From positions 62,001 to 126,000 of the forward strand of contig JAJQJQ010000093.1 in the NCBI GenBank assembly GCA_028622995.1: 64,000 nucleotides of DNA. The letters are read 5' to 3'. This document shows positions 49,645 to 60,846 of the stretch, one piece after another. Positions within the stretch are counted from its first letter, which is position 1. Each line of letters starts with the position of its first letter. The notes beneath the pieces are model-generated. The model made no database searches and was not told the origin of the DNA. It was given only the letters and a program-made list of their open reading frames with translations. Made by a program: the position numbers and the translations under genes. The DNA comes from Panagrolaimus kolymaensis. Lineage: Eukaryota > Nematoda > Chromadorea > Rhabditida > Panagrolaimidae.

Positions 49645-52600
49645 AACTATTTTTTTTTCAAATTGGTAAATAAAAAAATAACAGTAATGTTAACAAAAAT
49701 ATATTTAATCGTAGTTTTTTTGTATAAAATATCGTCAGCTTTTAAGAAACTTAATAAGTTAGTTTTCTAATTGTCAAAAGTCTATTTATTAAATCCAACA
49801 ACAACAACAATAACAACTTCGGCTGCTGCTATATTATCTAATACAAAACCTTCGTTGTTGGAGCAATTAATAACCACTGCCGCCACCTTCCTTCTTCTCT
49901 AAAAGAAAATTGATGAATGAAAAAAATAAATGAAAATAAAATGCTTTTATATAATTTCAAAACGAAGAAGAAGAAGCTAAAGAAGAAGCGAGAGAAAAAG
50001 GTAAAAGCAAAAAAAAACATACATACTTTTATAAAATAAAATAAAATATTAAAAAATTACCACTTTTTTGTGTGCTTCTTCTGTTTGCTTCTGCTTCTTT
50101 TTTCTTCTTCAAAGCCCTTTTTACTGCGAAGGAAGGAAGATACACTTTCGTTGTTGTTGCTCGCTCCACCCTAATTTTACTGACTTTTTTTTTGTTATTT
50201 GCCTTCCTAAATGCCCCCTTTTTAAATACATACATAATATTAGAGAAGAAGAAAAAAGATTCTTCTTTATTTCACTTTTTTTTACCTTTTTTTTTATTAC
50301 TTTTAAGTAATTCCAATGGGTATTCATTAAACAGAAAAAAAGGATTATTATTATTATTACCATTTATTACTCCTCTTCTCTAAAATTTTTAATTTTTTTT
50401 TGCTCCTTGCAAAAAAAGTATTTCTAATTTTTTATTGATAAAAAATTTCCAAATTAAAAAAAAAGAAGGTTTAAGAAATTTTCATGGTTGATAATCTTTT
50501 CAAAACAAAAAAATGAAAGTGTTAAATTCCCGATCCGACCGACAAAAAAGTCGGGAAATTCAAAAAAAGTCGGGATAAAAATTTTTGTCGGTCGGGAATT
50601 CGGGGGATCGAAAAGTAGGGTATGGTGTTGGAATTTTTTAAATTAAATTAATTATAAGAATTCAAATATATAAAAATGAGCTATTAAATGTAAATAAAAT
50701 GAAAATAAAGGGTTTTTGGTTAAAATAAAGGCGAAAATGAATGATTTTTAAAATTAATATTATTTATTTTTTTATTTGTCGGGATAAAAAATGAGTCGGT
50801 CGGGAAAGTCGGGAAAATGTCGGGATAGAAATTATCGTCGGTCGGGAAAAAGTCGGTCGGGAAGTCGGGAATTCCCGACTTTTCGGTCGGGAATTCCCGA
50901 CTTTTCGGTCGGGAATTTAACACTAGTCTCGGTTATGAAAATTAATGTTTTTCTGTGTCTGTTAAAAATTATATGTCTTTGAAAAGAAAGATTATTAATA
51001 TTATTCATTTTCACAAAGTAATTGATTGAACTTATAAAACATTGCTTTAATTTTCTTTGAAAAGAGTCGATGAAAAGAAGCAACGATAAAATAATGAAAA
51101 TGAGAAGGTGTATTATTTATGAATTAAAAGGAAGTCAACCATAATTTTCATAACTTGGCTATAAAAAATTTATATGGTCGGAATAAACTTTATTTTAACA
51201 AAGGGTCCAATGAAAACAAAAAAAAAGATGATTTATAAAAGTTTTAATTTTCTTGTGTTTGCTTCTTTATTAATTTTGTTAATAATTGTTTATTAAAATT
51301 CCGTAGCATTAATAATAACGAAAACTTCGAAAATACGTTAGCCCAAAATTTCCAAATTTAAAAGCTGCAAAGGAGTCAGTTAAATAATAGTTGCATTTTT
51401 AATTTTGAATTGGATTGAATTGGATATTAATAATTGCCATTTACTGATGATGATAATTGCTCAAAAAAAACTTATTTTGCAAAAAAAGAAAAAGATTGGG
51501 TTACCATGGTAAATGAAACATTTTTATTATTAATGTAATTAAATTTTATTATAAAAAGCTTTAAAAAAGTTCTTAATGCAAATTTACGAAGCAGAGCTAT
51601 CCCCAAAATAGCAATACAAAACAAAAAAAATAATTTTAGAATATCAAAAAAGCTTCTTGTAAATATGTAACAATATTTTAAAAAAAGATAGGGTAAATTT
51701 TTAATTAGAGCAAAAATGGTTTAGTTCATTTTGCAGGGATTTTTAAAACTTTTAAAAACATTTATTTTTTAATTCAAGGTCTCGCATAGTCGTGTCTCCC
51801 TATGAATTACAGCTATTACCCAGACCGAGGTTTCAAGCCTCAATTTTTTGTAGCAAAATTATTAAATCAACTTTTTTATTTAATTATTAAATTTTAATTA
51901 TTCAAGTTTATAAACCACTTTTTTACAGTCTAATGACCGCATTAATTAATCCATTTGTAAGAGAAAAAAATTGTGTTTATTTTCTTTTCGTTTTTTAATC
52001 TTCGGACAATGTGCTTTTAAATAACCCAATAAGATAATAATAATCACTTTTTGTATATATTTTTTCTATGAGTTTTTAACCCCAAAAATTTGTTATTAAA
52101 GAAATTCTTCTAAGTACAGTTATTAATTAGCTCGAAAAACATTTACTAAAAAAGCTGCTACAACATTGCTTTCTGATAAGTTAAACATTACTCCCCCAAA
52201 ATTGAATGAATACTGTTATTCTAAATTTGGAATAAATAATTATAATGTTGTATGTATTTGCAAATAATTTTTATATTTTAATGAAAGCAAGAAAAAATTA
52301 TTTTATCTCTCTCTTTAATGACTTGACTTTAGACTATATTGAATCTCTTGAGGATTAAGTTAGTTAAAAAAAAAGAAGAAGCTAAATTGGGGGTGGAAAA
52401 CAAAGTTATTTGCTTTGTTAAAAAAATACTCTAACAAAAATAAACTTTCAAAAAAAGATGGACTTTGTACCGGATATATGGAGTTAATAAGTATTCCTGC
52501 AAAGTTAATGAATGCTGAGAATTTATAAAAAAAGTTTTTAGTTGTTGCAAACTTTCTAATTCAAAAAAACGGTAGAAAAATAAAACTATCGTATTGCTGA

Positions 52601-52849
52601 CAAACAAGTCAAGAAAATAGAATAAAGAGAAGCTCGGAAGATCAAACGCAAAAAATCATTAATTTTGAAAAGTGAAAAGCTACCGAAAGAGAAACATGGA
52701 AAGATAACTAAGAATTTATAATAAAATTATTTATTGATCACATAAAAAGAAAACATGAAAAAAAGCTACTACAACAAAAAAAACAATCAACGAAGAAAAA
52801 AAGGTTAAAAAATTAAGGCAAGAATTCAACAAAAACTCTAAACAATAAT
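49645..52849. other. intergenic, containing a TIR element
   Basis: About 3.2 kb upstream of the Ser-rich gene. Apart from the element at 50518-50924 it contains A/T-rich and CTT/GAA-rich DNA with no gene recognised. Open frames around 50068-50383 are low-complexity translations. Confidence 0.5.
50518..50924. mobile_element. TIR element built of GTCGGG palindromes
   Basis: A 407-bp element with terminal inverted repeats AGTGTTAAATTCCCGA and its complement. Next to the right end, a 22-bp unit containing the perfect palindrome GTCGGGAATTCCCGAC is repeated head to tail. Further GTCGGG and CGGTCGGGAA words occur throughout, around an AT-rich centre. The composition is sharply unlike the flanks. 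No coding capacity. No convincing target-site duplication seen, so the superfamily is unassigned. Confidence 0.7.
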
Positions 52850-53150
52850 TTTTCCAATGAGATAGCAAGGTTAATCACATGGTATGGTTCACGTTAATGA
52901 AAAGCTTCTTCACTTCCAATAGGTTTATCAGGAGGATCAATTAATGCATGCGTTATGGTATAAAATTAAGCGTCTTTTGAAGAAAAGATGAAACAAGATT
53001 CATTAAGCCGACATTAATACCATCCTTTTCAACGATCGAAGAAACAAAAATATTCAACAAAGGAAAAACAAACAGAATCACCAATCATAAAACCAACAAC
53101 TCTGAAAAACAAGACTCCGATAGGGCCATACCATAAATGAATCCAAAATT
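52850..53150 (-). pseudogene. Degenerate copy of the J-like gene
   Basis: Read on the minus strand, the segment at about 52945-52855 translates to LIDPPDKPIGSEEAFH, a stop, then REPYHVI. This aligns with the end of the neighbouring intact J-like protein (RRLMTDHPNEPTGSEEAFKM, then ETYHTII). A second block at about 53150-53090 resembles its glycine-zipper region (YGPIGVLFF against FGPMGILIG). In-frame stops and loss of the intervening sequence mark it as a decayed tandem duplicate, about 340 bp downstream of the parent. Confidence 0.6.
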
Positions 53151-53491
53151 TATATCAAGAGCACGCATGCTCTCCAGGCATCTCAACATCGTCCCAAGCT
53201 ATTCCACTCCTGGATAAATAAGCATCACGGATTCAACCTATTTAGATAAATCGAGAGCTGAAATCTCTCTAATCCAAAACATCATCAAAACGCAAACATG
53301 AAAAAACAACAAAATAAAGTTAGTAAAGAAATCATTTATTGATCAATCACATGAAATGGAAAACACTCAAAAAGGCAAGAAGAAAAGTGATATACAAAGA
53401 AAAACATATAAATAAGTTACAAAAAAAAACGATCAACAAAGAGAACATATAAGTACTAATACACAACAAAAATTTCATACAATAACTAAGT

Positions 53492-53956
53492 TCAAAATTT
53501 TTCACCACGAGCTACACGAATAATTGTATGATAAGTTTCAAGCATTTTAAAGGCTTCTTCACTTCCAGTTGGTTCATTTGGATGATCGGTCATTAGTCGA
53601 CGTTGATAAGCAGCTTCAACTTCATCATCAGGTGCACAAGGTTTGATTCCAAAAAAGTCATAAGCATTATCGAGAGCTTGAGCTGGTCGTAAACGAAATA
53701 TTAATCTCCATAAGCGTGTTTCAACTATCGCATCAGCAGCAGCATAACCAGCAATTCCACCAGCTATTCCACCAATAGTTCCACCAATAAGAATACCCAT
53801 AGGACCAAAAAATGTTCCAATTCCACCACAATATAATGCACTTGTAAGAGCTGTGCCACCTGTTGCAAAACGTTTAACCACTTCGTTACTAGTCATATCA
53901 CCATGATACCATAAATAAATTGAACGTAGCACTTTAGCAGAAAGTTTTCGAGCCAT
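53492..53956 (-). CDS. Small J-like protein with glycine-zipper segment (HPN instead of HPD)
   Basis: Single-exon gene of 154 codons plus stop, opening MARKLSAKVLRSIYLWYHGD. A glycine-zipper hydrophobic region around residues 40-75 (CGGIGTFFGPMGILIGG, then IAGGIAGYAAADAI) suggests membrane insertion or helix packing. The C-terminal half (about 95-150) has the helix pattern of a J domain (YDFFGIKPCAPDDEVEAAYQ, RRLMTDHPNEPTGSEEAF). The invariant HPD loop reads HPN (Asn codon 53575-53577), so Hsp70 stimulation is unlikely and a PAM16-like degenerate J role is possible. A membrane-anchored segment plus J-like fold recalls the mitochondrial import motor, but that is inference. A decayed copy lies just downstream, and a CGG-palindrome MITE lies 96 bp upstream of the start. 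Confidence 0.7.
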   Translation of the reverse strand: MARKLSAKVLRSIYLWYHGDMTSNEVVKRFATGGTALTSALYCGGIGTFFGPMGILIGGTIGGIAGGIAGYAAADAIVETRLWRLIFRLRPAQALDNAYDFFGIKPCAPDDEVEAAYQRRLMTDHPNEPTGSEEAFKMLETYHTIIRVARGEKF

Positions 53957-54051
53957 TTGACATACAAAAATCGATAGAAGAAGAAGCCTAAAAAATAACC
54001 AATATAATAATCAACAACAATAACGGCACGGAAGAAAGAAGAAAACAAGAG

Positions 54052-54484
54052 CAGTGTTGTCATATTTTTATTTCATCGCCGCCGCCGCCGCCGCCGGCGG
54101 CGGCGGCGGCGGCGATGGCGGCGCTGCCGGCGGCGTTAATTTGTAGTACAAACGTTACCAAAGGGAGGACCCTTTGGATTTTAAAAATTTTTCCAAAAAA
54201 AAATTAGAACATTATTGTTTGGTCCTCATATCTCTTTGGATTGCTCTAATATCGAGAAAAAATATACCAAAGAAGAAATCACGTTGAATTTAGGAAATTC
54301 TGAAAAAATAATTGCCTTGGTTATCCCTTTGATAATTTCTCAAACTAAATTTTTTGTATCGCTGTCGACGGCGGCGCCGCCGCCAATCCAAAATATTCGC
54401 CGCCGCCGCCGCCGCCGCCGCCGGCGGCGGCGGCGCAGGTATCGGCGACGCCTCGCCGCCGGCGGCGGCGGCGTGACAACACTG
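54052..54484. mobile_element. hAT-type MITE composed of (CCG)n(CGG)n palindromes
   Basis: A 433-bp element with 11-bp inverted ends CAGTGTTGTCA and TGACAACACTG. It is flanked by a perfect 8-bp direct repeat AACAAGAG (54044-54051 and 54485-54492), diagnostic of hAT insertion. Each end contains long runs of CCG followed by CGG (about 54079-54135 and 54368-54473) that can fold into very stable GC hairpins. The centre is ordinary AT-rich DNA. No coding capacity. It lies in the presumed promoter of the J-like gene. Confidence 0.92.
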
Positions 54485-54492
54485 AACAAGAG

Positions 54493-55439
54493 CTTTCCAA
54501 AACACGAGCAAGTTTAATAACAACAAAAAAAGGAGTTTAAAAAAGTTTGCTTTATCGTTAAAAAAAAACAACTAACAAACAAAGCACGAAGAAACTAAAG
54601 AAAGAACATCGAAAAATGAAACAAAAAAGTTTTTCATCCAAAACTTTGATTGACTGAATGAAACGCTGATTTTTTTTGGCGCGAAAAAATGCTCCTTGCT
54701 TTTTCTACAGTAAGAAAGTGTGTGAAACACTTTCATCATAAAAAAAACAAAATAGGTAAAGCTTCTTCTCCATAATCCTAATCGAGAAGACAAAAGAAAT
54801 ACTTTGTATTAGAAAACGCATTTACAAAGCAAGAAAAAGTTAACAAATTACAATCCAAAATTAAAATCCATCAAATACAAAGTTTTTACAGCGTTAACAA
54901 GCTTCAAAAGATGTGATGAAATCGTATTAGCTACAGTATTATTATCCTTCCAGCTGCTTATCCTCTAAATCCTTATCAAATCATTTGACAATGAAACCTA
55001 ATGTATCAAGAAATGAAGCTTCCTCAATAATCCTTTCTCTAATTCGATTGCATTTTGAATGCCTAAGTTTGCATCTATCTCTTTCTTATTTCTCCTTTGC
55101 AAGTTGCATAAATTATCAATTATGTTTATCTTACGAATATCATATTTTCCTCAACAAAAAAAGCTACATAATTATAAACTAAACTATCAATCCATTAACC
55201 AACACAAAAACAAGCGATTTATTTCAGTACATAAATACAAAGTAAATATAAAACAAAGGGTTATTATCACAGTTTCCAAAAATCTTTATACAATACATAA
55301 GAAACACACACAAGAGAAATAATAATAAGACAAAAAAAATCCCGGATGAGTTCAAAAGTCAGTCAGAATAAAGCAATATCAGGTAATTGCTTTCTTTATA
55401 AAAGTTTTTGACTAATAAATTAAACAATAAGAAGACCAT
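54493..55439. other. intergenic, nothing recognised
   Basis: Between the MITE and the TVP23 stop codon. Short open frames exist but are AT-driven. No feature seen. Confidence 0.55.
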
Positions 55440-56325
<886 letters not shown>

Positions 56326-56530
56326 GAGCTATAAAACAAAAAGGTGGTGGTGAATGACAAAAAACAAAGCAAAGAAGAAAAAAGTATTGAATCGGCGAAA
56401 AAACCGTTTGTCAAAATGAAACACACGAATGAATTATTCAAATTTTTTTTACAAACAACTTCATTAGGAAAACAAACAAACAAAAAAATCATTTCAAACA
56501 TAAACAAATACGTAGGCAAATTTTGAATTT

Positions 56531-59500
56531 TCACTTTGAAAGTTCTTCGATATCATCAAGAGTGGAGAACAGTTCAATTCCAGCTTTCATAGCAAAATCT
56601 TCGGCATCTTTAACGAATTTGGGATCACCTCTCAACGAAGCTGAATACGTAAGCAGAATCTTACTCCATGGACATTGATCATTTGCAAGAAGGAAAGTCT
56701 AAAAATTACAAAGTTATTTTATAGAAAAGCAAGTAAAAACATACATTTCGAAATTCTGATGGTTTAGTATTAAAGACCATAAAGATGAGACAACGCCATA
56801 AGAAGGATTCAGGAATCAATGAAGTAAGACAAAGTTCGGCAGCTTTACGTAAAACTTCATAAAAGTATGATGAATTTGCTTTTGTTGATAGCAGGATCGT
56901 TTCAAATGCAGATGAAACCTCAATAACACTTCGAAGCACTTTGACGACGTCATCTAAAAACTGACTATTACAGTAATCAATGATGATAAAAGAAAAACTA
57001 ACCTTCAGATTGATTATCGATGAAATAATATCGAGTTTCCATTGCATTCGATGACAGGTTTTTGACATAAAGGGAAGTGAAGTAATCATTTCGAGGATAA
57101 ATACCAATAAATCTTTGCAACTTATCCATAAGTTTGATTTTATCCTCGTTGTATTGTATTATGTGATGATCCCATGTTCGAAAGTACACTTCAGCCAAAG
57201 ATTCATTTTCTTTCAGACATTTCTCAGTGAAACATTTGTCGAAATCATTGAACTTTATTGATGGATCCATTTGAGCTTCATAACATAATGTTGCATAAAG
57301 TTCCAGAGCTAGATGGTTGATATTGCCACTCCAATGAGATCCAAGATTATAAACATTTATATGAAATTTAGCATATCTCCATTCATCCATAGCTGCCATA
57401 CGAATACCTTCAGAATCAACATCAACATCAGCTTGATTGAAATACGTCACTTTAATCAAAAGTTTAAGCTTCGTCATTGATTGTTCGGTTGCAATGTATG
57501 CTTCAGAATGATGAGGTAAGCTACGACATAGCATCACATAATATCGTAAGTTAGACAGGAGATCAATTTCACTTGTTTTGGTTTCCAAGACGTTAACATT
57601 TACACATCTCAAAAGATCACTAAAAATGAAAGGAGTTGTAAAATTTAAAGAAGAACAAAAAATGACCATACTTTTCAGAGGCAGATGCCAACGGTGCTGT
57701 ATTTGTTTTTGAAAAATGGAAGAATAGTTCAGCATTCTGAAAATTTCAATGGTTATAAACATTTTATATTTATAAGAACATACCAATTGAGCTGCATAAG
57801 AATCGATAATCTTGTCTTCTGAAGGATATAATGGACGAAAGGAGTTTTTGACATGTTCACGAACATCTTTGATAAATTGAGCAAGCATTTTAGCAGCTTC
57901 AGGTAAAGTGGTGGCGATATCTAAGATAAAAGCTTTCCGCCTAAAATGATGAAAGGTTAGTGTTGCATGGAGCTTGGTACATATTCAAAACAAAAGGCTA
58001 TTATAAGTAAAAGAACGACATGGAAAGATCAAAAGACAAACTTACGTCATAATTCTAGCAATCGTACAACGAAGTAAAATATCAGCACCAGCCATAAGAT
58101 GTAAGATGTGATCGATAAAGATATCCATATCTTTATATTTGAGTTTGAAATTGGCATCATGAACAATAGCTTGACATCGATGGAAGATTGCTTCTTGACC
58201 ATAATCCTTTAGATCAGGAATCACTGCACCTAATTTGATGAGGATGTTGAAGACAGCTTTTTCGATGATGGTTTTGTCGATTTGCAATAAGTATGGTTTG
58301 ATATCATCAAATGAGTTGTAAAAAGCAAAGACGGTTGGTTGGGATTCAGAGTTGTACAGCGGCATCCATAAGCTTTCAGTTCGAACCTTCTCAACATGAG
58401 CCCATTTTTCGGCTGGCGGGATAAATTGTTTACAATATGCTGAATTTTGAAGTAAAATTCCTTCGACTAATGCATTACGATCTTGTGTTTCTTTTGCAGC
58501 GTCAATGAGCACATTTTCAATGAAGTCATAAGAGGTACATGCAACATTCTTTACTACCAAATACCATCCTAAAATTTAACGTTATAGTGGTAATCAATGA
58601 AAGAAACAAACAAAACCATACCTCGAGCTTCATTGTGACCAGCTTTTGGTATGTTTGTTTCCCAATAACATTTGAATGCATTCTTTTTCTTTTCAAAAGT
58701 AAGGTTTTTGGTGGCATCTGGAGAAAGAAGATAAAATTCAACCAAAGCTTGAAGAATTCCAATTGCTTTGTACATCGTTCCCATTTCAATATAAAGTGAA
58801 GCTGTTGAAACGATGACATCAACCAAAAATTCTTCAGTTCCTTCTTGCTTCGGATGAGATTTGAATGTTTGATTGAGAATTCCACCAAGTTTGCTCAAGC
58901 ATGGCAATAATGAATCAGCCTAAAAAGGTGCAATATAAAAAAGTCGAACAATGCAATGAGTAAAGTTTAACTCTCAATACAAAACAATGAAAAGAGAACA
59001 CTTACAATGTAAGATTTGGCATTGAAAAGAGATCGCTTGTTCCTGAAGTAAGTTAATCGACGACGCCACATTTTGAGATCATTTGGAAACTTGTTCATAA
59101 TCTAAAACCAACATAAACATTAGAACCAAAAATGAATGAGGAAATTTGAAAACTTACATTCTTCCAGGCTTCTTTAACATCGCCAGAATTTTCACCATAC
59201 ATTTCCGTAAAAAGATCTATTTGAAGAAGTCTCAAATCGACAGCATCTCCACATTCTTTGATAGCTTGTTCAATCATCGTCTTTTTAACTTCATTCACAT
59301 CACATTTGCCTGTAAGTTTTCCAGCTTTACGTATTTCTTCTGTACGATCTTTCTAAAAAACAAAACAAAATAAATTTATAGTTTGTAAAGCAACACAACA
59401 AACCTCCAAATTGATAAGCATAATCCACCATTTAACTTTATCCATTTTAGTTGATGCTTCTTTGATCCACTTTTTGTAAGCATAATGTTTCTTTGTTGCA

Positions 59501-60446
59501 GATGCTTGAGCAAATACACCTTGTTGAATAGCATCCATTACAAGAAATTCTTCAAATGAGACATTAGTCCAATCAATGTCAGCTTCTTTAGAAGTTGTAG
59601 CTCTGCTAGCCTAAAGATACTGATTTCAGTTAAAGGCACATAAGGAATTCAAGCAACTTACATCATTTTTAATATCATATGGAGCGGCATCAATTTGGAA
59701 AACACCAGGAGAAACTTCAGTTGGCTCTTTGTGAGGAAACAGAAATTCGACAGTTTCTTGTTTGAGTTCTTTATCATTCAAATATATTTTTGGTGCAGGT
59801 TTGACTTTTCTCCAAAAGTTGAATTCAGGCGCTTTAGTTCTTTGTTTTTCAGGCTTTCTTTGATGATAAATTTGAGGAGTAGCAAAATTGGTATGTTCCA
59901 GAAAAGTGTATTTATCAGCGTCATCATCTTCATCTTCCGAATACTTTGAGCGCTTGATATCATCAGAAGAGGTTGAAGAGGATGATGAGGAGAATGAAAG
60001 ACGTCGCTTGTTCTTCTTATTTTTCTTTGACTTTTTGGATCTTACAACCTAAAAATTTAATGATTAACAGTGTTAAAAATAAGTTGATTAGATGGCCTTT
60101 CTTATATTTTAACGGAACTTACAGGTGCTCCACCATCAGAACTTGAATCATCATCTGCGCCAAAAGCACCAAAGCGTTGATTTTGAGCTTCTTCGTCCAA
60201 ATCCTTTTGACGTTTAGTTTCTTCATACTTCTTTTTCCATTTTTCAACTTCTACTTCAGCAGCAATTCTTAGATTTCGTTCTTCCACGTCATTTCTGCTT
60301 ACTCGATTACCACCCCATCCAGAAGAAGAACCTCGTCTGTCATCATCACGTCGATTGTTGAAACTTCTTCTGTCATCATTACGTCGATTGTTGAAATACT
60401 GATTTCCTCTATTATTGCTTCTGTTGTTTCGATTTGATGGAAACAT
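56531..60446 (-). CDS. NRDE2: NRDE2 homologue (nuclear RNAi / RNA-processing HAT-repeat protein)
   Basis: Twelve exons: 60446-60123, 60048-59662, 59610-59404, 59352-59158, 59101-59006, 58919-58622, 58568-58046, 57940-57784, 57736-57672, 57619-57003, 56953-56745 and 56698-56531. They sum to 1081 codons plus stop with all phases consistent. The first exon encodes an Arg/Asn-rich head (FNNRRDDDRRGSSSGWGG) and a charged coiled stretch. The second has a Lys/Ser-rich nuclear-type segment (RSKKSKKNKKNKRRLSF), followed by the NRDE2-type region up to VFQIDAAPYDI. The rest is alpha-helical HAT/TPR-like repeats, with the domain core VKWWIMLINLEKDR, VDLRLLQIDLFTEMY and DLKMWRRRLTYFRNKRSLFN. In nematodes NRDE-2 acts with nuclear Argonautes in co-transcriptional silencing; in mammals it partners MTR4 and restrains the nuclear exosome. 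The assignment rests on the ordered domain pattern. It shares a 400-bp upstream region with the divergent IPPK gene. Confidence 0.83.
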
Positions 60447-60846
60447 AACGCCTAGAAGTAAATAAGAAATTATAAATATGTATATAAAAAAGATATCCAC
60501 GAAGATAAAATAAGGGTTTGCAATTGCAACGTGTCGAATCAAAACCAGAGAGAGAGGAAAAAGGCAGAGAAGAAAAAAAAGAATATGAAAGAAAGAAGAA
60601 ACATTGAATGAAAAAATTTTTTTGGTTGTTGAAAGCTTGTTTGTTGGCTAAATGGATGCTTCGCCATTCAGCGAATTTTTGGTGGAATTTTGAAACATTG
60701 AAAAATTTAGTTTTGCTTATCCCTTGTTTTACTACTGTTACACCTTAATTCCTGGAAAAAATTATGGGTGCAAAAGTTAATAAAAAAAATATTTGTATGC
60801 AAAATAAAATTCCTTTTAATTTTTTGCACGTGTTTTTCATTTTTAG
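60447..60846. promoter_or_regulatory. Intergenic region between divergent NRDE2 and IPPK genes
   Basis: About 400 bp separating the NRDE2 start (-) and the first recognisable IPPK exon (+). It should contain the NRDE2 promoter. I searched it for the missing N-terminal IPPK exon (Gly-rich GEGN-type loop) and found none; the Met at about 60652 opens a 13-codon frame only. Confidence 0.4.

Noticed and set aside
51771..51860. tRNA-like stretch with a GAGG-TTTCAAG-CCTC arm
   Set aside because: It resembles a T-arm, but no A-box, D-arm or acceptor stem pairing could be built around it.
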